Source: Marinitoga aeolica (GTDB taxonomy: Bacteria; Thermotogota; Thermotogae; Petrotogales; Petrotogaceae). Taken from it: a stretch of 64,000 nucleotides of DNA. Below, piece by piece: positions 29,132 to 37,650 of the stretch (position 1 is its first letter; each line of letters begins with the position of its first letter). The notes below the pieces were generated by a model that saw only the letters and a list, made by a program, of their open reading frames with translations, had not been told where the DNA came from and searched no databases. The stretch spans positions 620,001 to 684,000 of the forward strand of contig NZ_CP069362.1 of NCBI RefSeq assembly GCF_029910535.1, given 5' to 3'. The position numbers and the translations under genes were made by a program.

Positions 29132-30193
29132 CATACATTATTAAGGTCTTTTTTGGAATGTATATGTGCTTTTTCAACATTAAGTATCACTACAATTTTA
29201 TTTTCAGAGTGATTAAAATTCTAAAATTGTTCTTATTCGTCAAAAAGAGAAGTGGAGTTATTATAAATATATTTTGTCATATCAAATTAAAAATAATTTT
29301 TAATAGTTAAAATTTATATAAATAAAAATTTATAATGATTTTTTTAATAAAATATTAACCATAATAACTTATCACATGATAATATAATCATGTAAATTTA
29401 TTAAATTTAAGAAACAATAATTTTACTGTATTTTTACTTTGATGTTATTTTTTTTTTTTTTTTTTTTTGATAAAATTACTATGAATAAGTGAAAATATTA
29501 ACTTTAAACAATTAATAATAAATGTATAATAAACATGATAACAATAACTTCCATAATTATTTAAATCTCATCATATTTAATGTAAAATGGAATTTATAAT
29601 TAAAGGAAAAGTTATTAATATTTATAATTTCAGAAATAATAAAATTTCCAATAAACTTTTGAACAGTCTTTTAAATGATATGCCGTCTCTCTATAATAAT
29701 TTTTATACTAATTAAGAACTTTTTCTGATATTAAAAACATTAGAGGAAGTGAAATTAAAATAATTTATTAAAACATATAATTTAAAGAAAAACAAGAACA
29801 TTTTAAATATTAAAATTTCATCAAATTATAATGTGAAAGTAGCGCTAATATTTTTGAAAATAAGCAGATTCTTAAACATAATATACTTATAGAAAATGCC
29901 TTTAATAGTATCTTCAAAAAACACTAAATTTATTTTATAAATATTGATATAATCAAAAACTAAAAATACAGTTTTTAGATTAAAATTCTAACTGTGAATA
30001 TATAAAAACTTTTATATTTCTTGAAAACAAAAACACTTTATCTGGTAATATTCAACTTATATGTTAGTTAGTCAATTTTTTTATAATTTTTTACATATAA
30101 AATTGACAGAATTTCTATAATTAAACAATAATTTTGGATATATACTTTCTAAAGATCGTTTCATATTATTAATTATACGAGGGGGGTGATTAT
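29132..30193. other. 1.06-kb AT-rich spacer with no convincing gene
   Basis: Stop codons are frequent in all frames. It contains a 21-T homopolymer (29448-29468) and a 42-codon open stretch from ATG 29587 to TAA 29715 without a ribosome binding site, followed by more coding-like scraps in other frames around 29716-29890. This looks like decayed coding sequence. A TTGACA lies at 30103-30108, but no -10 sits at a proper distance. No known family was recognised. Confidence 0.5.
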
Positions 30194-30292
30194 ATGTTAA
30201 AAGGGTTCTACTCAATATCAAAAGAACCTATTATTGCTTCAGAATGCTATTTTTGTCAAGGAGCAATTGTTGTATGCGCAGTTACTTGGTAA
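30194..30292 (+). CDS. RiPP-type precursor peptide 1 (Cys/Trp-rich, 32 aa)
   Basis: ATG after the strong site GAGGGGGGTGAT. The peptide begins MLKGFYSISKEP and ends CYFCQGAIVVCAVTW. It has three cysteines (18, 21, 28), a C-terminal Trp, and a hydrophobic core. It is 32 residues, the same length as its neighbour, and matches it at both ends. The short conserved N-terminus is the likely leader that the RRE domain of the downstream radical SAM enzyme binds; the Cys-rich part is the likely modified core. No Gly-Gly leader cleavage site is present. Which bonds are formed is not predictable from sequence alone. Confidence 0.85.
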   Translation: MLKGFYSISKEPIIASECYFCQGAIVVCAVTW

Positions 30293-30313
30293 CTATGAAG
30301 GAGGGAAGAAGTT

Positions 30314-30412
30314 ATGTTAAAAGGATTTTATTCTGTAAATAAAAGTAACACCCCATTATTGTTATGTGCATTTTGCCAAAGTGCAATAGTTGTTTGTGGT
30401 GTTGTATGGTAA
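30314..30412 (+). CDS. RiPP-type precursor peptide 2 (Cys/Trp-rich, 32 aa)
   Basis: Starts 21 nt after the first peptide gene with site GGAGGGAAG. It begins MLKGFYSVNKSN and ends CAFCQSAIVVCGVVW. Cysteines at 18, 21 and 28 and Trp 32 align exactly with peptide 1, while residues 11-17 differ freely (EPIIASE against SNTPLLL). Such conservation at both ends around a variable middle argues for purifying selection on leader and core. A two-component bacteriocin or a duplicated substrate are both possible. A hairpin follows before the modification gene. Confidence 0.85.
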   Translation: MLKGFYSVNKSNTPLLLCAFCQSAIVVCGVVW

Positions 30413-30452
30413 TAGAGTTTTTAGAAATTTTATATTTTGATTAAAGTAAAAT

Positions 30453-30502
30453 GAAGCACCTTCTAAATATTTATATAAAATGATTTTTTGTGAAGGTGCT
30501 TC
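30453..30502 (+). terminator. intercistronic hairpin between precursor and maturase genes
   Basis: GAAGCACCTT (30453-30462) is complementary to AAGGTGCTTC (30493-30502), with a 30-nt AT-rich loop containing TTTTTT. It would reduce read-through or protect the upstream transcript, giving more precursor than enzyme, as is common in RiPP operons. Confidence 0.55.
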
Positions 30503-30570
30503 TATGTATTATAGAAAGCATTTTATAGAATTCTTTAAAATTTGAAAATAATGTTAAAAAGGGGGATATT

Positions 30571-31944
30571 ATGAAAAATGATATATTACTATTATCACCA
30601 AAAATTGATTTAATAAAAACTAATAAGGGTGCCATATTAAAGTATATTGGTGGAACTAATTTAATCTTTTTAACCCATACAGAAGCATATTTTTTGTCGT
30701 TATGTGATGGAACCAAAAATGTTGAAGAAATAATATTAAATATTTCTGAATTATATGATGTGCCATATAATATAGTTAAAAATGATCTAACCGATTTAAT
30801 AAATAAATATTTAAAAGCTAATATAATTAGTATTTTACCTCAAAAATTAAATAAGAGATTATCTAGATATAAAAAAGATGAATTTATATTTATCCCTGAA
30901 ATGGATAATCCTGTAATAATACCTAAAAAAATAAATAGCATAGGTTTTTCATTAACTGATTATTGCCCTTTAAATTGCGACTATTGCTTTGGTAAATTTA
31001 ATCCAAATACTTCTAGAACATATTTACCTACAGAAAAAGTTATTTCTATAATAAAAGAAGCTGAAGAATTAGGGAAAGTTGAATATGTATCATTATCCGG
31101 TGGTGATCCTATTGCGCATCCTGGATTATCTGAAATAATACGTTTTTTAGAAAAAAGAAGAATAAATTACGAACTTTCAACAAAAGGAACATTGTTAACT
31201 AAAAATAAAATTATTGAATTAGTTGAAGCTGGTTTAAGAAACATTCAAATTAGTATAGATACATGGGATCCTCAAAAATGGGCGAAATTAACTGGACTAA
31301 ATAAAGATGAATTTGAAAAAGTAATAGAAGCATTTTATTGGTGCAATGTGTATAATATAAAGACTCGAGGAAGAATAACTTTAACAAAGGAAAATTTATA
31401 TGATTTAGAAGAACTATTTAAAAATCTTCCAATTTTAGGTGTTGAAGAAATAAGAATTGTTCCTTTATTACCTATTGGAAGGGGAAACGTCTCTGAAACC
31501 CTTGAGAAGGACGATTTAAATTATGCTATAACTTTAGGAAAAAAATATGAAAAAATATATAATAAAAATATTAGAGTTGTTTTTGGATTGCAAACATATA
31601 CTTTAAACATAACTTGTGGTGGAGCAAAAATCTCTATGCAGATTTGTGCCGATGGGGAAGTTGTATTATGTGATGTTGTGGAAGGGATAGACAAAAAGGC
31701 TTTTAGTTATGGAAATATATATAAAAATACAATAAAAGAAATATGGTTTTCTCAAAAAGCTAACGAATTTAGATATAATGGGAATATTGAAGATTGCATT
31801 GATTGTGAAAAATTTAGTATGTGCAATGGTGGTTGTAGAGCAGTATCATATAAATATTATGATGATTTTTATAAACATGATCCAAGATGCTTAAAGTTTG
31901 CGAATAAAAAAGAAGGTGAATTATTCATATGGCAGAAAAAATAA
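30571..31944 (+). CDS. radical SAM/SPASM peptide maturase with N-terminal PqqD-like RRE
   Basis: A 457-aa protein. Residues ~1-90 resemble a PqqD-like peptide recognition domain (TEAYFLSLCDGTKNVEEI, then helices ending IINKYLK-like). The radical SAM cluster motif is CPLNCDYC (CxxxCxxC) near residue 133, followed by LSGGDPIAHP, the SAM-binding GGD/E motif. The C-terminal SPASM region has CGGAKISMQICADGEVVLCDV and CIDCEKFSMCNGGCRAV plus a last Cys (DPRC), giving enough cysteines for auxiliary 4Fe-4S clusters. Such enzymes form thioether or C-C crosslinks in peptides. GGGGG precedes the ATG. The gene overlaps the ABC exporter gene by 16 nt. Confidence 0.92.
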   Translation: MKNDILLLSPKIDLIKTNKGAILKYIGGTNLIFLTHTEAYFLSLCDGTKNVEEIILNISELYDVPYNIVKNDLTDLINKYLKANIISILPQKLNKRLSRYKKDEFIFIPEMDNPVIIPKKINSIGFSLTDYCPLNCDYCFGKFNPNTSRTYLPTEKVISIIKEAEELGKVEYVSLSGGDPIAHPGLSEIIRFLEKRRINYELSTKGTLLTKNKIIELVEAGLRNIQISIDTWDPQKWAKLTGLNKDEFEKVIEAFYWCNVYNIKTRGRITLTKENLYDLEELFKNLPILGVEEIRIVPLLPIGRGNVSETLEKDDLNYAITLGKKYEKIYNKNIRVVFGLQTYTLNITCGGAKISMQICADGEVVLCDVVEGIDKKAFSYGNIYKNTIKEIWFSQKANEFRYNGNIEDCIDCEKFSMCNGGCRAVSYKYYDDFYKHDPRCLKFANKKEGELFIWQKK

Positions 31945-33608
31945 AAAATGAAAAATTAGAAAAAAGAGAAATAAACCATTTTTTGTTTGGATTGTTTAAA
32001 AAGTATTGGAAAAGACAGGTAATCGCCATTATTTTTATAAGTTTAATGGCATTATCAATATTGATTTTTCCAATGTTGATAAAATATACAATAGATACAG
32101 TAATACCATCTAAAAATATAAATATTTTGTTTAGATACATATTATTGATGATAGCAACTCTTTTTGGAATTTCTTTAATAACATATTTTGGAGAAGTTAT
32201 TTTTGAATTTAATGCTTTAAAAGCAAAAAAAGATATTAGAAAGGAAATAATTATAAAACTAACAAGATTGCCATATGAATTTTTCATGAAGATAAATTCT
32301 GGAGAATTAATTTCAAAATTAATGTCTGATCTTGAAATGGTTGGTGTTGTAGTTTCTCAGGTATTTCCGATTTTTGCATTATCAGTTTTGCAAATAACAG
32401 GAATAATAATAATGCTTTTTTATTTAAATTGGAAATTAGCATTAGTACCAATTATTTTAACAACATGTTCTTTGTTAATTTTAAAATTAATTAATAAAAA
32501 AGCAGAAAAACTTTCTATTCATGAAAGAGAAGTATTTGGAGAAATATCGAATATGTTAATTGACATTATAAATAACATGAAAACAATTAAATTAATGTCA
32601 TCTAATATGTGGATATCTAATATGATAGATAATTATCTTGATAATCACTATAAAATAGGCAAAAAATTTACTAAATGGATAAAATTAACAGGTGCATTAG
32701 GGAATTCTATAAACGGCATGATAACAGTAGGTGTATTCAGTTATGGCGGTTATTTAATAATAAAAAATGAAATAACATTGGGTACATTAATTGCTTTTTG
32801 GACATATATACAGACATTAATGAATCCATTGCAATTATTGATGAAGGTAAATACTGTATTAAGAAGTTCCTGGGGAGGTATTAAAAGAGTTGTTGAAATA
32901 ACAAAATATGAAGAAGAAAATATTCCAGAACTCAAAGAAGAAAACAATATAAAATCTATAAAACTTGAAAATATTGGATTCAGCTTTGATAATAAAAAGA
33001 TTTTAGATTCAATAGAATTAAGTTTAGAAAAAGGTAAAATCACAGGAATAATTGGGGAAAACGGTGCTGGAAAGACTACGTTATTTAATATTTTAATGGG
33101 TTTATATAAAGCTAATAAAGGAAATATAAAATTTAATGATACTGAAAATGCAAATATAAGCCTTTTAAGAAAAAATATTGGATTTGTTGAACAAGAACCT
33201 GAGTTATTTAAAAATTGTACTATAAAAGAAAATATATTAATGGGAAGAAAAATATCAAAAGAAAAATTAAAAGAAATTTTAGAGGTAACCGGAATAAAGA
33301 GAATAGCATCAAAATTTGAAAAAGGGATAGATGAAAAAATTAAAGACATAAAATTATCTGGAGGTCAAAAACAAATAATTGCTATAGCCAGAGCTTTAAT
33401 AGATGATCCACAAATTATATTACTCGATGAGTTTACTTCTGCAATGGATTCAAAAAATGAAGAATTAATTCATAATATTTTGATAAAACTAAAAGAAAAA
33501 GGAAAAATAATTGGGATAATAACTCATAAAGATTCTACTCTAAAAATATGTGATGAAATATATGAAATTAAAAAAGGGATATTATTAAAAAATAAAAGCA
33601 GAGTTTAA
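31929..33608 (+). CDS. ABC exporter, fused membrane and ATPase domains (peptide export or immunity)
   Basis: A 559-aa half-transporter. Six helices lie in residues ~30-310; the ATPase part has Walker A GENGAGKTTLFN, signature LSGGQKQ, Walker B IILLDEFTSAMD and the H-loop ITHKDS. There is no N-terminal C39 peptidase, so the leader must be cut by another protease or kept. The first ~20 residues are very charged. It would work as a homodimer in the inner membrane. Overlap with the maturase gene and the terminator after it define the end of the RiPP operon. Confidence 0.92.
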   Translation: MAEKIKNEKLEKREINHFLFGLFKKYWKRQVIAIIFISLMALSILIFPMLIKYTIDTVIPSKNINILFRYILLMIATLFGISLITYFGEVIFEFNALKAKKDIRKEIIIKLTRLPYEFFMKINSGELISKLMSDLEMVGVVVSQVFPIFALSVLQITGIIIMLFYLNWKLALVPIILTTCSLLILKLINKKAEKLSIHEREVFGEISNMLIDIINNMKTIKLMSSNMWISNMIDNYLDNHYKIGKKFTKWIKLTGALGNSINGMITVGVFSYGGYLIIKNEITLGTLIAFWTYIQTLMNPLQLLMKVNTVLRSSWGGIKRVVEITKYEEENIPELKEENNIKSIKLENIGFSFDNKKILDSIELSLEKGKITGIIGENGAGKTTLFNILMGLYKANKGNIKFNDTENANISLLRKNIGFVEQEPELFKNCTIKENILMGRKISKEKLKEILEVTGIKRIASKFEKGIDEKIKDIKLSGGQKQIIAIARALIDDPQIILLDEFTSAMDSKNEELIHNILIKLKEKGKIIGIITHKDSTLKICDEIYEIKKGILLKNKSRV

Positions 33609-33664
33609 ATCTATTATGAAAAATGAAAGAGTCAATATAAAGTTTTATGCAAATAAAAAAATAA

Positions 33665-33713
33665 TCCCCTCTTCTTGGTATGGTAAGCAAAACCAAAAAG
33701 AGGGGTATTTTTT
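33665..33713. terminator. terminator between the RiPP operon and asnS
   Basis: CCCCTCTT and GGT pair with ACC and AAGAGGGG, followed by a T run on plus and preceded by an A run that serves the convergent asnS transcript. Confidence 0.75.
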
Positions 33714-33746
33714 TATATTTATATTCAAAATATTTAGATTATTTAA

Positions 33747-35045
33747 TTATGGATATACTCTATATAACGTTCTTGCAAATGGAATTGCTTCCCTAATATG
33801 TTTTAAACCACAAATCCATGCAACAGTTCTTTCTATACCAAGTCCAAATCCACTATGAGGAACAGAACCGAATTTTCTTAAATCAAGATACCATTGATAT
33901 TCCTCAACAGGCAAATTATTTTCTTTTAACCTTTCTATTAATACATCTTCTTGCCAAATTCTTTCTGAAGCTCCTATAATTTCCCCATAACCTTCTGGAG
34001 CAATCATATCATCACATAATACTACATCTGGATTTTCTGGGTCTGGTTGCATGTAAAATGCTTTAACAGATTTTGGGTATTTTTCTATTATTACAGGTTT
34101 ATCAAAATCTTCAGCAACCATTGTTTCATCATCTGCACCAAGATCTTCACCCCATTTAATATCTGATCCTTTTTTATTTAATAATTTGATTGCTTCTGTA
34201 TATGTAATCCTTGGGAATGGGGCTTCAATTTTTTCCAATTTTGATATATCTCTTCCTAATGCAACTAAATTTTCTGATGCATTTTCTAATACTTTTTTCA
34301 CTACATAAGATACGAGATTTTCTTGTAATTTCATATTATCTTCGTGTGTATAATATGCGACCTCTGCTTCATTCATCCAGAATTCTATTAAATGCCTTCT
34401 GGTTTTTGATTTTTCTGCTCTAAATGTAGGACCCAAATTGTATACTTTGCCTAATGCCATTGCAGCAGCTTCAAGATATAATTGACCAGTTTGAGCTAAA
34501 TAAACTTTTCCATAGTCAAAGTAATCTATTTCAAATGTATTACCTGCACTTTCTCCAATTGATCCAGTAAATATTGGAGTATCAACCAAAGTAAATCCAT
34601 TGTTATTATAAAATTCTCTTATTGCTCTAATAATTTCGTGTCTTACTTTTAAGATATGGAATTGTCTTCTTGATCTTAACCATAAGTGTCTATGTTCCAT
34701 TAAAAAGTCAATACCATGCTCTTTTTTTGATATAGGATAATCTTCTTCTGGATTATGAATAATTTCAACATCATCAATATGCAATTCAAAACCTACTGGT
34801 GACCTTTGATCTTCTACAACAGTACCTCTAACAATTAAGGAACTTTCCATTTTTAATTTTTTTACTTTTGCATATTTTTCTTCTCCTAACGTACTTTTTT
34901 CAACAACACCTTGAACAAAACCTGTTCCATCTCTTAATTGTAAAAATGCGATTTTCCCACTTGCTCTTTTATTCCATAACCATCCTCTAAATTCAACTTT
35001 TTGCCCTATATATTTCTTCATATCTTTAATATACACCCATTCCAT
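33747..35045 (-). CDS. asnS: asparaginyl-tRNA synthetase
   Basis: Class IIb synthetase charging tRNA-Asn. N-terminal OB fold ([28 protein letters not shown]), motif 2 [21 protein letters not shown] and motif 3 [15 protein letters not shown] are clear; AsnRS-type sequence in [12 protein letters not shown] separates it from AspRS. The 432-aa length is typical. The ATG at 35045 follows GGGAGGGAGAATT; an upstream TTG lies in that site. Confidence 0.95.
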   Translation of the reverse strand: MEWVYIKDMKKYIGQKVEFRGWLWNKRASGKIAFLQLRDGTGFVQGVVEKSTLGEEKYAKVKKLKMESSLIVRGTVVEDQRSPVGFELHIDDVEIIHNPEEDYPISKKEHGIDFLMEHRHLWLRSRRQFHILKVRHEIIRAIREFYNNNGFTLVDTPIFTGSIGESAGNTFEIDYFDYGKVYLAQTGQLYLEAAAMALGKVYNLGPTFRAEKSKTRRHLIEFWMNEAEVAYYTHEDNMKLQENLVSYVVKKVLENASENLVALGRDISKLEKIEAPFPRITYTEAIKLLNKKGSDIKWGEDLGADDETMVAEDFDKPVIIEKYPKSVKAFYMQPDPENPDVVLCDDMIAPEGYGEIIGASERIWQEDVLIERLKENNLPVEEYQWYLDLRKFGSVPHSGFGLGIERTVAWICGLKHIREAIPFARTLYRVYP

Positions 35046-35135
35046 AATTCTCCCTCCCAAAATTCAATTTTTATATATTATAACATATTATATGTTATAA
35101 TTAAATTAAATAATCATTGAAAGGGGGCTTATAAT

Positions 35136-36020
35136 ATGGATAAAATTAAAGATAGATTCATCGGTGCAATGTTTGGCTTAATTATTGGAAATACTTTGGG
35201 GGCTCCCTATAAAAATATTGAATTTGATGAAATTAAAGATTTTGCAAAAGGCGGTATTTATAATTTAAATACTGGCGAATGGACTGACTCTGCATCAATG
35301 GCTCTATGTTTAGCTGAAAGTTTAATAGAAAATGGTTTTGATTTAAATAGTCAGATAAAGTATTATTTAAGATGGATAGATGAAGGGTATTTATCTTCTA
35401 AAAATAAAGCATTTGGTATAGATAATCAAACAATGGAAGCATTGATATATTTTGAAAAAAACAACAAATTCGTTGATATTACAGACAAAGATTCAAATAA
35501 ACCATTAGCAAGATTAGCCCCTGTACCATTATATTTTAAAAACTCTTTTACAGATGCTGTTTATTATTCTGGTCAAAGTGCTTATACTACTCATAATAAT
35601 ATTTATACTATTCATTCATGCAAATTAATAGGCGGCGTTATTCAACAAGCTATTCACGGTGAAAATAAGAAGTTTTTGATAGAAGAAGTTCATAAACATA
35701 TGGATTTGATATATGATGTTAAGCTAAAAATAGTAGATATTCCATATAAGACAAAAAATGAAATAAAATCTTCTAGTTCTGCTTTAGATTCTTTAGAAAT
35801 AGCTTTATGGTCTTTATACAATACAGATAATTTTAAAGATGCTGTTTTGACAGCTGTAAATTTTGGTGGAGACACTGATACTATTGGAGCTATTATAGGG
35901 CAAATAGCAGGAGCATATTATGGTTTTGATAATATTCCAAAATTATGGACATTAAAAATTGTAAAAAGAGATAAAATAATGGAAATAATTGAAAAATTGT
36001 ATGAAGTATCTAAAAAATAA
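35136..36020 (+). CDS. ADP-ribosylglycohydrolase-like protein (DraG/ARH family)
   Basis: A 294-aa all-helical protein. It starts DRFIGAMFGLIIGNTLGAPY, typical of the family, and ends with FGGDTDTIGAIIGQIAGAYYG, the C-terminal magnesium motif. The N-terminal metal motif, usually TDDT, reads GEWTDSASMAL here, so one Asp and the Thr are lost. Activity as a protein de-ADP-ribosylase is therefore doubtful, or the metal site has changed. Monocistronic between asnS and a terminator. Confidence 0.85.
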   Translation: MDKIKDRFIGAMFGLIIGNTLGAPYKNIEFDEIKDFAKGGIYNLNTGEWTDSASMALCLAESLIENGFDLNSQIKYYLRWIDEGYLSSKNKAFGIDNQTMEALIYFEKNNKFVDITDKDSNKPLARLAPVPLYFKNSFTDAVYYSGQSAYTTHNNIYTIHSCKLIGGVIQQAIHGENKKFLIEEVHKHMDLIYDVKLKIVDIPYKTKNEIKSSSSALDSLEIALWSLYNTDNFKDAVLTAVNFGGDTDTIGAIIGQIAGAYYGFDNIPKLWTLKIVKRDKIMEIIEKLYEVSKK

Positions 36021-36038
36021 AAACAATTACATCTATTA

Positions 36039-36068
36039 GTGCCTCAGGAAAAGAGGCACTTTTTTATA
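36039..36068 (+). terminator. terminator of the DraG-like gene
   Basis: GTGCCTC and GAGGCAC pair around AGGAAAA and are followed by a T run. Confidence 0.85.
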
Positions 36069-36089
36069 TATTCTTAAAATAAAAAAATA

Positions 36090-36110
36090 TTTTTTTGTAA
36101 TACAAAAAAA
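36090..36110. promoter_or_regulatory. perfect 21-bp palindrome upstream of the glycosyltransferase gene
   Basis: Seven T, GTA, a central A, TAC and seven A form a perfect inverted repeat, about 55 nt before the start and just upstream of a TATAAT-like -10 (36123-36128). This is a plausible operator; the regulator is unknown. Confidence 0.45.
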
Positions 36111-36163
36111 GAAAATTTATTATATAATATAGCATATATAATTTCAAAAAGGAGAGGAGTTAT

Positions 36164-37480
36164 ATGAAAATAGGATTAATGCATTTCAGGGTTGGCGAAA
36201 CAGATGGTGTTTCTTTAGAAATGAAAAAGTGGAAAATTGTTTTAGAAAAACAAGGACATGAAGTACATTTTATAGCTGGTACTTTAGGTAAAGAGGAAGG
36301 AATAAAGATTCCATTATTGGCTTATGAAGAACCCAGAAATCTCGAAATAAGGCAACGAGCATTTCAATCTTTAGAAGATTGGGCAAAAGATAAATTAAAA
36401 AATGAAATTGATAAATTAGCTGAAGATATTTATATTGAATTAAAAGAAAAAATGGAAGATTTTGATATTGTTGTAGTAAATAATATTTTTTCCTTAGCTC
36501 ATAATTTATCTGCCGCAATAGCTTTGAATAGATATTTTAAAGAAAATAACACTAAAGTTATAGGACATCATCATGACTTTTATTGGGAAAGAGATTTTTA
36601 TTCAAACCCTACATCAGAATATGTAAAAGAAATTTTAGAAAATATTATGCCTCCAAGGGAAATTAAACATGTAGTTATTAATTCTCTCGCCCAAGAGAGC
36701 TTAAAAAATTTCAAAGGCGTTGATAGCACAATAGTTCCCAATGTTTTCGATTTTGAAGCACATTTATGGGAAAAAGATTCATATAATTCAAAAATATTAG
36801 AAAAGACTGGAATAAAAGAAAATGATATAGTATTTTTACAAGCAACAAGAGTTGTTAAAAGAAAAGCAATAGAATTAGCTATAGATACTTTATCTGAATT
36901 ACAAAAAAATATAAAAAATTATGTTGGGAAAGAAATTTATACTGGCAAGAAGATATCCGAAGATTCTAAAATTATATTATTAATGCCAGGATTAGATGAA
37001 GAACCATCATACAAGGAATTATTAATAAAACATACAAAAGACAAACAAGTTAATACAATTTTTTGCAATGAATTATTAGAAGAAATTAGAGATGAAGAAA
37101 AAGGAACTTTTTCATTATGGGATTTTTATGCAATTAGCGATTTTATCACCTATCCAAGCGTTTTAGAAGGTTTTGGTAATCAATTTTTAGAAGGTTTATT
37201 TGCAAAAAAACCCCTTCTTGTTTATGAATACCCTGTATATGAAAAAGACATTAAAAAAAATGGATTTGATATAGTAAGTTTGGGTAATAATGCAACATAT
37301 ATAAACAATAAGTACGAAATTGATAATTCCATTATTAAAAATGCTGCTAGTAAAATTTTAGAAATATTATTTGATAATGAAAGGGCAAAAAACATTATTG
37401 AAAAAAACTTTGAGCTTGGTAAAAAATTTTACTCCTATCAAACATTAGATATAATATTGAAAAAAATATTTGATTTATAA
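36164..37480 (+). CDS. GT4-family glycosyltransferase
   Basis: A 438-aa GT-B fold enzyme. The N-domain has MHFRVGETDGVSLEMKKW and HHHDFYWERDFY; the C-domain has TRVVKRKAIELAIDTL and the donor-site EX7E block LEGFGNQFLEGLF. It probably transfers a sugar from a nucleotide donor. Neighbouring genes (sugar ABC importer, GH13_18 phosphorylase) and the use of glucosylglycerate-type solutes in Petrotogaceae suggest a compatible-solute synthase such as a mannosylglucosylglycerate-type enzyme; this is inference. AAAGGAGAGGAG precedes the ATG. Confidence 0.8.
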   Translation: MKIGLMHFRVGETDGVSLEMKKWKIVLEKQGHEVHFIAGTLGKEEGIKIPLLAYEEPRNLEIRQRAFQSLEDWAKDKLKNEIDKLAEDIYIELKEKMEDFDIVVVNNIFSLAHNLSAAIALNRYFKENNTKVIGHHHDFYWERDFYSNPTSEYVKEILENIMPPREIKHVVINSLAQESLKNFKGVDSTIVPNVFDFEAHLWEKDSYNSKILEKTGIKENDIVFLQATRVVKRKAIELAIDTLSELQKNIKNYVGKEIYTGKKISEDSKIILLMPGLDEEPSYKELLIKHTKDKQVNTIFCNELLEEIRDEEKGTFSLWDFYAISDFITYPSVLEGFGNQFLEGLFAKKPLLVYEYPVYEKDIKKNGFDIVSLGNNATYINNKYEIDNSIIKNAASKILEILFDNERAKNIIEKNFELGKKFYSYQTLDIILKKIFDL

Positions 37481-37558
37481 AATATTTAGATTTTTATATC
37501 TAATCAAAAATATATACGTAATATGATTTTTAATTAGATATAATATCGAATATTCGAA

Positions 37559-37587
37559 TTGATAAAAATATTTTTTTATAGTATAAT
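37559..37587 (+). promoter_or_regulatory. promoter of the sugar ABC/RpiR/GH13_18 operon
   Basis: TTGATA, 17 nt, TATAAT: close to an ideal sigma-70 promoter, 64 nt upstream of the binding-protein ATG. Confidence 0.75.
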
Positions 37588-37612
37588 TAAAAAGAAAATT
37601 TTCTTTTTAATT
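37585..37612. promoter_or_regulatory. 28-bp perfect palindrome overlapping the -10: likely operator
   Basis: AATTAAAAAGAAAA followed immediately by its exact reverse complement, centre GAAAATTTTC. It overlaps the last bases of the -10 and the start site, where a repressor would block transcription. The RpiR-type regulator encoded in the same operon is the natural candidate. Confidence 0.65.
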
Positions 37613-37650
37613 ATTTCAAAAAAAAAGAATTCTCTAAAGGGGGTATTTAT

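Noticed and set aside
29587-29715. 42-codon open frame starting MEFIIKGKVINIYNF in the spacer before the RiPP genes
   Set aside because: No ribosome binding site and no match to any family I know; more likely a remnant, so mentioned only in the spacer entry.
30103-30108. TTGACA as -35 of the RiPP operon
   Set aside because: TATAAT follows only 7 nt later and other -10-like words are about 30 nt away, so no proper promoter can be drawn.
32750-33349. 199-codon open frame on the minus strand inside the ABC exporter gene
   Set aside because: Antisense to a clear ATPase domain, low-complexity Phe/Ile/Ser composition from reversed AT-rich codons, no start site.
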